This document shows, in pieces, positions 1 through 12,520 of a DNA stretch of 64,000 nt. This DNA is from Incurvaria masculella (Eukaryota; Arthropoda; Insecta; Lepidoptera; Incurvariidae). The position numbers and the translations under genes were made by a program. Below the pieces are notes generated by a model. It ran no database searches, was not told the origin of the DNA, and saw nothing but the letters and a program-made list of their open reading frames with translations. Numbering within the stretch: the stretch's first letter is position 1; each line of letters opens with the position of its first letter. Location of the stretch: assembly GCA_946894095.1 (NCBI GenBank), contig OX335647.2, forward strand, positions 23,888,001-23,952,000, written 5' to 3'.

Positions 1-243
1 GGGAATACTGCTGCTAATTTACTACTTGCTAATTTACCACGACAGGTGGCGTTTAGGCGACCTAATCTAAAATATGTCCTTAATCTGGCAGATATTATAA
101 AAAATAAAACAGATTAAAAAAATGTTTTCTCAATGGAAAAAATTAAACTACAAAATTTGTTGGATACTATTGCTAAAATACAAAGTGATCAATATGTTGA
201 AAAGATGAAGTCGTGGGAAAGAGAATTACTCCAGGAACTTTAG
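1..243 (+). pseudogene. unidentified ORF fragment with one in-frame stop
   Basis: One reading frame is open from the left edge, with a single TAA at 115-117, and closes at TAG 241-243. The first part codes about 38 residues including PRQVAFRRPNLKYVL. The second, from ATG 133, codes 36 residues rich in K, E, Q and L (NLLDTIAKIQSDQYVEKM), which looks helical. I do not recognise the protein. The internal stop and the fold-back repeat immediately downstream suggest the decayed 3' end of a transposon gene, but a real 3' exon of a host gene to the left cannot be excluded. Confidence 0.3.
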
Positions 244-270
244 CCTTAAATCAGCACTTAGAAAAACATT

Positions 271-1076
271 AAATCCGAAATGCAATTTTTTTTCTTATAA
301 ACGTAGTATTTCATGTGGACGTGTGTACATTAAGTTTGCAACATTTTGGGGGGTCCGGAAGATATAAATAAAATATGAAATATGTTTAAAAAATGATATC
401 TCCTAAACAAATATTTAGAAATGTTATTTAAAAATCTTATATGTTAGCTAATTTTAGGTGTAATATTACTGTGAATTTGCAACAATTTCTTATTTACGGA
501 ACTGTGTAATTTTTTTTTGTACTTTTAATATCTGTAATATTTAATATCTGCAAAGCAAATCATGAAAATTCTATTTTATTTTCTGAAATTGGAAACTGAC
601 CGCAAACTCTATATTCTGTGTAATTTGTAAAATGTTGCAAATATTAGAAGCACATTTTTTTTCATTTATAATGTTTACATTCACACAAAAGCTAAACAAA
701 AAATTGGAAATACGTATAAAATCGTTCGTTGTATAGTTTCTAAAGAATTTAATTTGCTTTTACATATTCTAGAAAGAAATATAGCAATAGCAAGTTAGGT
801 TCGCGGCATAGATTTTTTTTAGTAAAAACATTTTTTTAAATACATTTCCGTAATTACAAAATTGTTGCAAATTCACAGTTACATTACGCCTTAAAAGACT
901 TAACATATAAAAATTTTTAATACCGTTTCTAAATATTTGTTTAGGAGATATATATTTTTTAATACATTTTAATTTTTTTTTCTATCTTCCGTGCCCCGCT
1001 AAATGTTGCAAACTTAATGTAAGCATATGAACATGAAATTATATATTTCTGAGAAAAAAAAATTCATTTCGGATTT
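271..1076. repeat. large fold-back (inverted-repeat) element
   Basis: The left arm (271 to about 525) is matched in reverse complement by the right arm (about 835 to 1076). Shared blocks in order are AAATCCGAAATG, ACATTAAGTTTGCAACATTT, CGGAAGAT, ATCTCCTAAACAAATATTTA, ATATGTTA and CTGTGAATTTGCAACAATTT. The arms are about 250 bp and the centre about 310 bp, AT-rich. There is no coding capacity. The form is that of a fold-back or long-arm MITE; the superfamily is unknown. Confidence 0.75.
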
Positions 1077-2902
1077 CATGTGCTTCTCAAACCGTATCTA
1101 CCCCGGTCTAAATATAACAATTCCATTGATGAGAACATGGAGATCGTGAAAGAGGCCCTAAGTCAAAGTATAACTTCCGATTGTCAAATTTTACATTTTC
1201 AAGTTATACTTTGGATAAGCCAAGTTCGAGAATTATCTATGTACTTTAATGTTATTTCTATTTTTGTTCCTTTTAACATAACCTAAGAATAACTTAAGAA
1301 TTGTATGCTGCAAGTCTGTTGAAGAAGGCTAAGTGCTTTCTTACTAGCAGGTGTGCGATACGTTAGGAGACGTTAGGCATGCAACGGTCGGGTGTCATGC
1401 ATCACACTTTTTATTGGTGCTGACTTCTCATGGCCCTCATCACATTTATTCGGTCCGTGCACTCTAAAACTTTTAATCACTTATGTTAGTGACATGGTTT
1501 CTAAAAACATTTCACGCAAACCAAACTAGCGAAGATGGTTGTTCCACTTTACGTATACTTACCCAATAACAGTAGATCTTAAATGGTCTTAGGATCTTGC
1601 TTGATATTAATGTAGACAACTCGATACGTACACTGAAAGTATAACCTATAAATAAAAGTTTTCATTAACTCTAATTTTACTCTGTATTGCAGTCTTGTTT
1701 TTGGCATGAGTATAATGTCTTATATCCTTATGTGACATTCCTTTTTTGAACTTGTTAACAGTTGTGTGACAGAATTCATTATCTACTACTGTTATATTAT
1801 GAGCGACTGGCATCATTATTCCTATTAGATAGCTCCTATTGTTTTAAATTGCATTTGTATATCGACTCGAAAGTGTAGTTTTAGTGACAGTAAGACATAA
1901 TAGCGCAATAACTGCACGCTGGGAAACAAAGCAAAGTAGCTGTGTAAAGGATCGGTCTTGCCTTCCCTCGAGGGAAACATAAAAAGTACTAGTCACCACT
2001 CTCGCTTTAAACTTTGTAATTTATTAGGTAGGTAAGTAGTGTTGTATGAATGTAGCGCGGACGCAGGCCGGGGCACAGCCCCATGCAATTGTAAATATGT
2101 CATTTTTTACTACAGTCCCAAATAAATTAATAAATTGAACCATTGTCTGCTACTCAAAATGTAAAATATGACCCATTCTTTATTATATAATCCTAAAAGT
2201 ATTTTATCAAGTCCTCGAATTTTCTTCTGGTGAAACTTCTTCTGTACCCAACATAAGGTGAGTAATAACTGTTAAAAAATGTGTGCAAGGTTTATGCCAA
2301 TATGATTTGAGGACAGCGTTGTGTCAGACGTGTCAGTTAGATTAGTACCATTGCTAGTAACATTTGCGAGCGCCCATTTCTCTTCAACACTGTAGCCTCC
2401 CCTCTTCTCAACCGACAGAAAAATGAACATTAGCCATCAAGTCACTCGTTCTTAGCATCAGTGTTTTGGCCCCAAAAACACCCGAAATTCCTCGGTGAGC
2501 GCTTGAGGTGAATCGAAATAATCGCTAGTACTTAGTGATATAGCCTTGTGCATCAATTGAATTTCAAAATCGTTTATCTCCGGAATCCTAATCTAGACTA
2601 TTCTATAAAAAATATTGTCAAAATACACACATACAAATACATATTTGGTATTAGGCGGTGTTTTGGAAACAATGCTATATTTCATAGAGATGTGGGGATT
2701 CCATTGAAGTAAAATTTTAAAATAAATTTTATAAAATAAAGATATGTCCTGTTCTTCCGACTTTTGAGGCGTCGCTGAGCCTCCGTTGATGATCTAGCGA
2801 ATGTTTGGGACCACCTCAATGCCCGTTTGTGAATACAGGACACGAGGAAGGTTAGTTGATGGAGTGTAGTGGTGATGGTGATGGTGTGGCGCGTGGTTGC
2901 AG
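1077..2902. other. AT-rich stretch with no gene recognised
   Basis: Only short chance ORFs occur here. Upstream exons of the BEN-domain gene must lie here or beyond the left edge, because the first visible exon starts inside a codon, but I could not identify one. Confidence 0.4.
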
Positions 2903-3027
2903 TGAAGTGGGGAGCGCGGCGCGCGCGGCCGGTGCCGGACGCCGTGTGGCTCGAGCAGCACCGCCGCGAGCTGCCCTTCGCCTTCAAGCGGGAAAACGCG
3001 CCCGCCTCCACCGCCGCGCCCAAACTG
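2903..3027 (+). CDS. BEN gene, first visible exon
   Basis: The acceptor is GGTTGCAG|TG and the donor CTG|GTGCGT. The exon begins with the last two bases of a codon and ends in phase 0. It codes KWGARRARPVPDAVWLEQHR and onward to PAFK/STAAPKL-type sequence. The high GC content and the clean phase-0 join to the BEN domain support it. The first exon or exons of the gene are upstream and unseen. Confidence 0.7.
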
Positions 3028-6000
3028 GTGCGTACACACACCGCCACCGCTCTGCTTGGCTCTCATACTTTTTATGGATACGACATTGAGGTTATCTCAT
3101 TCCTTTGAGGTTATCCAACAACATCTATATAATATTAGATTTTGAAAATAATCAGAAAAAGAATCTGGTCTGGACACTTGTCAGAAGTAGGATTCGAATC
3201 TGCAACCATTGAATTACATGTCTACTGGTATACCGCTGAGCTATCTTGACAATCACATAGTTTATTATTATTACTAGGTACATCATAAGAAACTCTGAAA
3301 TTACTATGCCCAAATACATAGTTTCAGTAGTTGTATTTAGCAAAATATGACATGATAAAAAGCAGGTGCTGCGACAGTGACCGTCTAGAGGTTATGGATA
3401 TTAAAGTTGGGGTCAAGTGTAAAGGTCGCTGGCCTGCCACCATTGACTGTGGCGACTTGTCCCTTATCTATCCACCACGTACAGTGCGACTAAATTATAG
3501 TGTGATCCGCAGTCTTATCACCATCATTTAATATCGTATTGGGAATTGTATGGTAGTGAAATAGGAAATGTTGTCTTTGTGTTCGGCTTTACCGATTTAA
3601 CATGTGGCAATGTCATTATTTAGAAATCATAGTTAAAATTATGTCAGCTCAGTTGACTATGTATGCAGTTCTCAAGGAGAGACCTGTTTATTCGCACAAT
3701 AAAGTCATGTTGACCCTTTTAATTTAATTCATCATATTTTTTTCGTAAACTTTGCAAATCCAATTAAAATAATTGAAAAATCTGTAGACAGTAGAAAATC
3801 TTTGATCCATTGTGATGGTACCAACCTGAGTGTGTTCAAGTACAGAATAGGACGTACAGTTTTACCTGTGTTTCAAACCATGGAATGACCCATTTCGAAT
3901 AGGAAAGAAAAAAGTGTATGCCCTTTGATTCGAACCAGCCCACTGGGCTATAGCTAAAGGCAATAAAAACTAAATCACCTATAGTGTGTGAACCAACTTT
4001 CAGATAAATGTAATGTGATATTGTATTGTAATCATTTTGTCATAATTATTAATTTGTAACAATTGGTCAGATCAAGCTTGGCGAGGGTGTGGAGGTGCGC
4101 GAGGAGCTGCTGCGCGGTGTCAAGTGGGGCGACTACAGGAAGGTGACGCGCGGGCTCGCTGCTGCACTCTTCTCGCCCGCTGAGCTCGCCACCTGCTCCG
4201 TGAGTGCACACCGCCCTGTCTCCTGTCGCTATTGCAAAGTGTTTGTTCACCATCATTGGAGAACAGTCCGCTGCACACAGTGTTATAAATGTTTGGTTAG
4301 ACTTTGTCCACCATTTCTGGGGCCATTTATCCAGTTTCCTTCCTTCCTTGATGACTCCTCAATGCTTTGGCTCTGGTTTGGCTTTGATTGACATTAGGCA
4401 TATCTGGGCTTATAAAGACGTCTGGAACTTTAAGTGGTTTTAGGTATAATTATTATAATACCTCTAATGGAATGTAAATGTTTTAGCTGTTAAATTTTTC
4501 TTATGAATAAATATCTTCCGCAAACATTGTATAGAGATCTGGACTGAGGACAGAGCCCTGGGGGACCCCTTCCAGAAAATTGCGAAAAGCTGAGTAGGTT
4601 TTGCCTAACTAGGACTATTCTGCCATCCAAACACATTCAGAATATATTGTGTGCAGTTTTGTCAGCTTGTGTAGTAACTACTTGTGCCATACTCTATCAA
4701 AATCCTCCTGCTTATCCAGGAAAGAGGCCCTCAGTTTCAGTTTCTCGATTTCCTAAATTAGATGTTTATTATACACAGCTGAGGTTCTTGACTCCGATCG
4801 GGTCAATGTCGTTTTGGACAATGACGCGAGCCGAGTAAAATAAGTCCTCGGCCCCCGACCCACCGTGTTGCATCGCCTGCCCGTACTAAGCATGTAATAT
4901 TAAGGGATGGCGATGCAATGTTTTCGCTTGGCGTTATTCCTGGCTTTTTCTCTTTTTGCTCGGCTCCTAATGGTCGTAGTGTAATGTTAACTAGCCTATA
5001 ACCTTCTGCAAGAATTGGGCTATCAAATGCATAAAGAATTTTCAAATCCGACTGACAGTTTCAGAGATTAGCGCGTTCAAACAACCAAAAACCCTTCAAT
5101 CTTTAGTATATTATCATAGATTTAGATTAATGAGCATTATAGTAAAAAATTGCCAATAGTGGCAGTGTGCGTATGTGTGTAAGCCGCGTGTGGTTGTGTG
5201 CGCGCAGGTGACGGGGCAGCGGTGGTCGCGCGCGGGGCAGGAGTCGCGGCCGACGAAGCCGCCGCTGGACCGTCGCCGCGTGCACGCGCTCATCTCGTAC
5301 GTGTCGCGCCACTTCCCCGACGTGGAGGTGTCGCGCATCAAGCAAGTGCTCGCCTACAAGTGCAAGGAGAACTGCGCCGCGCTGCGCATGCGGACAGCCA
5401 GGTAACACATTGCCCTGCTTTTGATCCAATATATCTGCAATAGTGAGGTCCTGAGCGCACTCGGCGTGTTGTAGTTGTGTCCAAAGTAAGAACCCAACGA
5501 TCTTCTAGAATCCTTCATCTATAGGGTAGGAAAACAATAGAATGGGAGTGTTTCTTATTATTTTTCTACAAAAAATCCAAGTACTTGAAATGCTAATACA
5601 ATAGTGGAAAGATTTATTTATTCAGGTATGGTATAATTTTTTTTACTGTGACTCATTTCTAACATAACATTACATATGTTATATATTTAAATAAACTTAA
5701 ACTATCACCAATAATGGGCAAACTATTTTGGAAATTTATAAGGCAAACATATTAATCATATTGTGACAAATATTTTTCATTCCGTCTCCAATTAACTATG
5801 TGAAAGTTTATGTGTACATATTAGTTCATGCTTAGCAAATTTGTACTGGCGATATTAATTTGCATATACAGTAGTAGGTAAGATGTTTGTCACAGAACCT
5901 ATAATCTAAAAATCTATGGGGTCAAACCTTACGGTTCTGAACAAACAAATCAATATAAACTATAAAAAATCAATGCAGATTCCAAAACCATGCAACAAAT

Positions 6001-9000
6001 GCGCAGAATATGTTTATACAGTCATGAGTAAGGAGAGGTAATTTTTTTGGAACAATGTTTTTTCCATATTTAAACTACTTTCACCTCTTTAAAAGCATGG
6101 ATTCTATACTTTGTGTTTTGAAATGAATGACCTATGGGCCTAGCTATACGGCTTAGACTCATTCATGAGAGATTATGTCAAAACCTGGAGCAAGATGGGA
6201 CGAAATAAAAATCCAATATTTCCTTCTATTTTTTTTATCAATCCTCAAAGGACGTGACATACAAACGGACGGAAATAATGGATTCTTACTAACCCAGCTC
6301 TATACGTTCTTTATGGCTTTCTTGCCACTATACATGAATTATTACTATTATGACTATACTATTTTGAATTATTTGTCTTGCAAGAATACATTTAACAAGG
6401 CGTGATACGAAAGTGTCTACCATTCCTAATCATGGTTAGTCACCGTGGGAGTGTGTCACTAGGCTGCCATAAAATCATTGCCTCATGGCAGTATGGTGAC
6501 CCCATCAACAACAACAAATCACATTAATACCGTCACTTATCATAGTCGTGACCTCCATCGCTTGTCAGTCATGAATGTCAACCACTCTATCTAGCCCGAG
6601 CAAGCTAACATTCTTCTTGTCACCGTGCACGAGGCCTATTCACGGAAGTATCGCGTGGTAGATTAATAATGAATTAGTATCAAATGTATTATTAATACTG
6701 GCAACCCTAAGTCCTAATTGGAAATATGTGTGATGTTGCTATTGAAAATTAATCCTATGTCAGGAATTAGACTGCAACACTGAAGTATTCTTGATTAATC
6801 TCAGTAACAGTGTAGGGAACTGTATAAATAATTATTTTGTTGTTGTATCGGTAAACTGTTGCACACTGAAATGCAGTTTGTCACATATGACATTATTCCA
6901 CTCATTCCTCTCGGAAGCAGCGTGACTCGTGTGACATTGTGAGCCTAGTATGTCGTCATGCACAGAAACCAATAAACAAGATTGATAAGTTTGATACAGA
7001 CTTGCCGAACAATACTGTGAATTTGTGCATGCTAGGATGCAACAGCTCTCATGGTTTATTTGGAGCTGTTAATAATAAATGAACTAAAGTATGACTGCTG
7101 TTGCTCTTGACTGTGAAGCGAAAAAGGCTTAGGCCGCTTACAGTTCTCAACTGACGACCGGTCATTGTCCGCGAAGAGCAACCATAGCCGTCGTTTTGCA
7201 TTCAGTGCTCTCTTGACGTACTCGGGGCCACAAAGTCTTTCTCATGTTTAGATCTGGTAGGTACAATGATAGATCTGTTCTGAATTGGTAACAGACTCTG
7301 CAATTCGTTTTGATAAGTTACGTGCAATCACAATATTATGTGCTAATTCTGTACTGTATGAAAATTTTGACTTTGCATACGCAGACTACTCCTGTCGATG
7401 CAGGACTTTACGCTACAAAATGTTTGCATAAACACTATTGAAGCTCTTTACCGACCTAAAATCAAGCACTGAAACTTGCCTATGTTTTGTAGTAAATGTA
7501 AATGGCCTGCAACATAACTGTGTCATCGATTTCCAATACCCACTAACTATACTATACTATACTATATACCAACTACATAAGTACTATTTATTTTGCCTAA
7601 TCCGATTTGTTTGCAGTAGCCTGATAAAGTATCTTGTGATCATCAAAGTACCCATTGTTCAGATCTTAGTAGGATTTTAATAACATTTGCCTTTGTATAA
7701 ATGTAAGTAATTTTTATTTAATTTATTTGTAAGTGTTAAAAGAATGAGTTAGCACGAGAGACTCAGTACAGCCTGTTCTCAGAACTGAACAAATAATGTA
7801 ATAGTGCTCCTTTTTATATTACTGGACATGGATGGCAATATGTGCTCATGTGCCGTATTCCATTAGAGAAATGAAAAATAAAACCAATTCTTCACTTGGT
7901 AAATTACAATACAATACAACGTAGTGTTTTAGGTTTTCCTTTTCTTGTCCCATATTTTTTAATTTTGGGGACCATTCCGACCTCTATGAAGAGGAGCTTC
8001 TTTGATATTTTGAAGAAATTTAATTTCAAACAATATTTCCGATTTACACATCAAACGCCATGTTGATTTAATTTTTGTAAAAGTTTTTTTTGTGTTTTAA
8101 ATGTAAATTTTTCAGAAACCTCTGAATTTAAATGTAAATGTTATGTAACAGATTTATAACCTATTTGTTCTATGTTTTGTTTGTTTTTATGCATGTTGTG
8201 TTCACATTTTTTTAAATGCCGTTTGTGATTCTCAGTGTATCCTGTGTACTACTCTGTTTGTGAACCTATTAATAAATAAATAAAAAAAAATATTAAAGCC
8301 CTTTTTTCTGCAGAATCAATCACTAGTTTATGTTTGGCACTGGACAACTTGTGTTGCAGTGAGTCAACGAACTTCCTGCTGGGCGCGGGCGGGGTGGGGG
8401 GCGCGACGGCGCGCGCGCAACCTCCGGACACCTCCGCCGCCGCCGCCGCCGCCACTGCGCGCGCCTACACGCATTTGTAAGTGTTAGCACATGGAGTGTA
8501 TACTTACATTCCAGACTAGGGATGACCGCCGTCATAGACAAAGGGATAGTCTGCTAATGCCGCCGTTACTCGCATAGGGGTGAGGGGGTGTTTACCTCAC
8601 TACGTCTATAATTGGTGTAATGCCATTACACCTACTCTCTCATTTGAGGCAAGTTTGCTCACGCTTTATGTAGGCTACACCATCAGTCAATGGTACCAAA
8701 CCATCAGCCGGGGTTACAGCAGGCCCAGGGGATGGGCCACCCCCCTTGCGAGAGACTTCAGGACCTTCAGTTTTATTATTACTTGTAGTGACCTGTATTC
8801 TCAACGAAACTGCTGATTTCAATCTTCGAAAAGAAATCGGGGAAAAATACCCTGGGATAGCTATGGGTGAAATAACAGAATGTACAATGCTCAAGAATTA
8901 GGAGTATGCTCTCGAATTCGAGCAGGGATCACCAATCACTGGCCCGGAGTTCAGACCTGTGCTCTTCCAGCAGGCATTAACTCCTAGATCACGGGCCACC

Positions 9001-9545
9001 GCTACTAAACGCGTGCAATTGTTACTACACTTTACTACTCCTATATGATTACAGAACCCCCACTGGTTATCTCAGTTGTGTATATGTTACAGTTAAAGCC
9101 CGAAATCTTTTTTCCTTGAAGGTAACTAAGATTTTCAAGATATACCTGTGTAGAGGGCACTAATTTAGAGTTTATGGTAAGAAAAAAAAATCTTAAACTA
9201 TTTTTATTTTAGAATTTTTTCATACAAAAAATTAAAAAAAAACCATTTTAAAGTTCAAATTAAAAGTTAAAATTTCATTACTGTTAATTAATGCAATCAA
9301 CATGGATACAAGTGCAGAAATCCAAAAAACTTCAAGGAAAAAATTATTTCGGACTTTAACCGTAATATATACATATGTAGTGTATCTGGAATGGTTCACC
9401 ACACCTCTCTGAGAGCCAACCGCTGCTTGCTGGTTGCAGTGACGCCAAGAGTTTCCTGCTGGAGTCGCGGGGCGCGGCGGCTGCGGAGGAGGGCGGCGGC
9501 GGCGGCGGCGGCGGCGGGGGGGGCGCGGCGGCGGCTCCGCACTGA
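2903..9545 (+). CDS. BEN-domain protein gene (3' part), five visible exons
   Basis: The exons are 2903-3027, 4071-4199, 5208-5401, 8360-8476 (or to the stop at 8480) and 9440-9545; all junctions keep frame. The second and third exons join to a BEN domain of about 105 residues running from IKLGEGVEV through VKWGDYRKVTRGLAAALF, LATCSVTGQ, KPPLDRRRVHALISYV and IKQVLAYKCKEN. This follows the family pattern of an early basic-aromatic helix, the LATxSVTG turn, then the PLDxxxVxxII helix and a final K/R-rich helix. BEN domains bind DNA; insect members such as Insensitive and the Elba proteins are nuclear repressors or boundary factors. Which orthologue this is cannot be settled here. The BEN domain is near the C-terminus, as in BEN-solo proteins, followed by a short Ala/Gly-rich tail. 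The first visible exon codes WLEQHRRELPFAFKRE; the start codon is not seen. Confidence 0.8.
3145..3250 (-). repeat. tRNA-derived SINE fragment
   Basis: Read on the - strand it has an A-box-like TAGCTCAGCGG and, about 35 bp later, a B-box-like segment ending in TTCGAATCC. A related copy without a good A box is at about 38955-39060. It lies in an intron of the BEN gene. Confidence 0.5.
4071..4199 (+). CDS. BEN gene exon: first half of BEN domain
   Basis: 129 nt, phase 0 at both ends. The acceptor is TTGGTCAG|ATC and the donor TCC|GTGAGT. It codes IKLGEGVEVREELLRGVKWG, then DYRKVTRGLAAALFSPAELA and TCS. Confidence 0.85.
4500..4790 (-). pseudogene. Jockey-like LINE reverse transcriptase fragment
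   Basis: On the - strand, one frame reads FLDKQEDFDRVWHK, then after stops AFRNFLEGVPQGSVLSPDLY. These are reverse-transcriptase motifs of Jockey-type LINEs (the AFDRVW and GVPQGSVLSP blocks). The piece is interrupted by stops and lies in an intron of the BEN gene. Confidence 0.65.
5208..5401 (+). CDS. BEN gene exon: second half of BEN domain
   Basis: 194 nt, beginning in phase 0 and ending after two bases of a codon (AG|GTAACA). It codes VTGQRWSRAGQ, KPPLDRRRVHALISYVSRHF and IKQVLAYKCKENCAALRMR. The next codon is completed by the T that begins either of the two downstream exons. Confidence 0.88.
5402..8359. other. intron, no further gene recognised
   Basis: This is a 2.96-kb AT-rich intron of the BEN gene. 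A short (ACTAT)n run lies near 7547-7565. I see no coding exon or clear transposon domain. Confidence 0.5.
8360..8480 (+). CDS. BEN gene tail exon A (cassette or alternative terminal exon)
   Basis: The acceptor is TTGTTGCAG-like (GTGTTGCAG|TGAG). The exon codes SESTNFLLGAGGVGG then an Ala-rich run ending ARAYTHL, with an in-frame TAA at 8478-8480. A strong donor (GTAAGT at 8477-8482) overlaps that stop. If it is used, the exon is exactly 117 nt, a multiple of three, and joins tail exon B in frame. So it can be a terminal exon or a symmetric cassette. Confidence 0.65.
9440..9545 (+). CDS. BEN gene tail exon B (terminal exon)
   Basis: The acceptor is GGTTGCAG|TGAC. The exon codes (S or F)DAKSFLLESRGAAAAEE, then eleven glycines, AAAAPH and TGA at 9543-9545. 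Its start resembles tail exon A in both DNA and protein (S-D/E-x-x-x-FLL). It can be reached from 5401 or from 8476 in the same frame. Confidence 0.65.
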
Positions 9546-11900
9546 TGGTGCCGCCGGGACCGCCCGCCCCATACAACATATTGCATATCAATTTTCTAAC
9601 CTTGTTATTTTTACCAAAAATATCTGGAGGTGGCGCGTCCACTCCGCGCTCCATCACTCATTAGATTTAGAGGTTAAGTAGAAGTCGATTTCAACGAATC
9701 CCTTTCGATTGTATAAAAGAATGACTATTTATTTCCGGGATGCGCCGCCGGGTCGGACCGTCAAATATGATATTTATTTAGGTGATATTTTTCTATTGGC
9801 TACTAATAAGATTTTATCTCTCGTTATGTATGACGCGCGGCGGCGGCGTGCGCGTACACTGGGGGGAATGTGTGTGCAGGGGCGAGGGGGTGAGGGAGTG
9901 AAGGGGAGTGGGGAGGGTTGGGGGAACTGATTGTGCCCAAACACTAGCAATAATTTACCAGGTTCCTAAGACACGTCTCGTAGTTAGGTTCTATTTGAAG
10001 AATTGTAGCGAGCACTGCCGATTTATTTTCTAAATTATATATCTTGTTTGGCTCAGCGTCACGTGTGGGTCGTCGCACGGCACATGTCAATTTGTTTGGA
10101 AAGTTTAGCAGTGTTGAGTTTTCCACGGAGTGTACGGCTAGCGTCGGTCGGGACGTGGGTGTACGCACGCACCGGCAGCTCATTCGTCATCTGAATATAC
10201 TAAGAGAATTTACATAGAAAGTAAATAAACAGGTAATCGTTTGTAAGATAACGTAATTAATTATATTATAGAGAGGATAAAATTACTAGTTTTATCAAAA
10301 TTTATATTTACACAATTTGATCAAATTGTGTAACAAAACACTCAGATGCAATACGTTAACTTAGTGCCAAATGATATGTTTACTTGTAGCGATACGTTGT
10401 AACCTTTGTATGCTTATTGTTGTTTTACTTGAGTAGGTTTATGGAGAGTTCCAGCAGTGGGTTTCACACCGAGTGAATGTACAGAGGGAACGCTCTCCCC
10501 TCAATGCTCATTCATATTGTTAATTAATTTATATGCATTTGTTTTGGAATCAAAACGCTAAGGGAACCTTACGACGGTGACGACCAAGTAGACGAATATG
10601 AAATATTCGGAAAAAAAATGTTTAAAACGCTCTAGGGATATTGTACGGAAATACTTTCCGATTTAATCGAAGACAAAGAGTCAACAACCTCGGCTAAGTT
10701 AATGTGTTATCGAGTGGGATTAGAGGCACTCTAAAGGTCCACAAAATTTATGAAATTAGATTGGCAAAACATGGACTAGCATAAGTCTCAACCATAGCGT
10801 CTCAGCGAATGTAACGGACGGAGGGTTGGGCCAAAGTGTGCGATTATTTTTATTTGTCGTCCGAAGAAGCAAACGGACCTTTGGCTTGTGTTAGATTATG
10901 AACCCTCAATTCCTAACATAACAAAGTTAACAAACGAGTCAAACTCCCTAGTCTAGTCCAACGAAGTCTTCCGCACCGCGACCGCTCCCGGCCGTGCGTT
11001 ACCTCCCTGTGTGCCAACCGCGACCCATTTTCCTCAAAGCAACTAACAATACTCAAGCGAGACCCGAGGGAGCGGTCGTTCAGTCAGCTAAAACGGCAGT
11101 TAAAATTTGTAACTTTAAGGTTTGATAATGCAATTTATGTTTCGTGATCTCTATTTTAATACACACTACGATGAAGGTGTGCCGCGTGACACATCGATGC
11201 TAGGTTACTCAAAATGTTTTTTTTCTAACACCTATGTTCTTTCCCCTGTATCGTTTACTCGTGTTTTTTTGCCTAAGTTGTAAGCTACGCCTTTAATTCT
11301 GAACCTATTTTAATAATTGAATATGTTAATGCGTCGGGTGTGCGGTGTGCGGTGAGCGGACGCGCGCTGCTCTTGTTGCATTTAGCTCGCGGCGGCACGG
11401 ACTGCGGACACCGCTGGTACGTACGTCCACCCGGTCGGTCGGAGCGACCTTCATATGGACTGTATGTTACATTAGCAATCTTGTCAAGATTTAGAATGTA
11501 TTGTTTTTTGCATTAGATTATATCAATATTTACACAATTATAAAGGTTAATTTGTATTTCCAATGTTGTGGCGAGTCAATTTTTTGTATTAATGTTAATG
11601 TTTCCTTTTATAATGTAAATTAATATAAACTAATATTGTAAGATTGCTCAACCAGACGCAACCTACCTGCAATGAAGTGTAGATTATATTATCCTTTTAT
11701 ATATTTTATTAATTGTATAATTGTCATATTATTATTATTATTATTATATTATGTTGACGTGAGGGATGGCAGCGGTATAGTCTGTAATTTTTATAAGAGG
11801 CCAAATGTTGACTTGCTAATGTGAGACTGTTTTGCCAAGAATCAGAAAGTATATTATATCTAAATTGTTTTAAAATAAATGCTTTTATATAAACATAATT
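9546..11900 (+). other. probable 3' UTR and flank of the BEN gene
   Basis: There is no coding exon on either strand. The stretch is largely free of the repeats seen elsewhere, which fits a long 3' UTR, but its extent is inference. Several AT-rich blocks near 11500-11900 could hold cleavage sites. Confidence 0.35.
11874..11879 (+). terminator. candidate polyadenylation signal for the BEN gene
   Basis: AATAAA lies in an AT-rich setting downstream of the last exon and before the convergent SBDS gene. Other AATAAA-like hexamers occur earlier, so this choice is weak. Confidence 0.25.
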
Positions 11901-12299
11901 CCAATTTACTATCATCGTGAAGCAGTGGACACAAGTACTAGTCGAACTTTAGACTCCAATCTGGACGATAAATCTATGGGAAAAATAATCTTATTGCAAA
12001 TGGCAAACATGTTTAGACAGAACAGATCTTGTCTGTTAACATACCTACGTATAGATAGGCATAGGTTTCTCCCCAGGCACTCTACCCCATAACAATCCAG
12101 TGCTGACCTAAAACCTAATCTGAATAGAGAAAAGGTCTAGCATACACTTGCAGAATGTGGACATTTAAGAGCCTACATTTTAAAATTGAAATGCCCATTA
12201 TTTACCTACAAAGATGCGGCACAGCTAAAAAAACTTTGATTAAATTTAAAAACATAGACATCTACGTGGTATAAGTTTTAAGTATACACTGTTGCTGCA

Positions 12300-12365
12300 C
12301 ATAAAGTCCGTGTCCTGAAGAAGCCCACAGCGCAGCGAGCGAAACATGTCGGCTAAAAACCGATT
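12300..12365 (+). repeat. dispersed repeat fragment with GAAACATGTCGGCTAA core
   Basis: CTGAAGAAGCCCACAGCGCAGCG is followed by the core GAAACATGTCGGCTAA. A related core, GAAACATGTCTGCTAA, is at 13940-13955. Such 'CCTGAAGA...CGAAACATGT' blocks occur near the ends of Penelope-like elements, but no coding part is present here, so the family is a guess. Confidence 0.3.
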
Positions 12366-12514
12366 CTCCGCAATGGACAACCGTTAGTGTTAACAGACAT
12401 TATGACTGATGAATGAAATAATGTTGGCTTTAATTAAATCAAATATCTTTAGTAAGGAAATAATCTCTTAAATTGACATTCCACCAAGTAATACGAATCA
12501 TCTTCATAGAAAAG

Positions 12515-12520
12515 TTTATT
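12515..12520 (-). terminator. candidate polyadenylation signal for SBDS
   Basis: TTTATT on the + strand reads AATAAA on the - strand, about 480 bp after the SBDS stop codon. It is the nearest canonical hexamer I see. Confidence 0.35.

Noticed and set aside
9391..9681. ORF with Arg/Ala-rich frame over BEN tail exon B
   Set aside because: It is out of frame with the BEN exon; the Gly-run frame is the one that joins 5401 or 8476.
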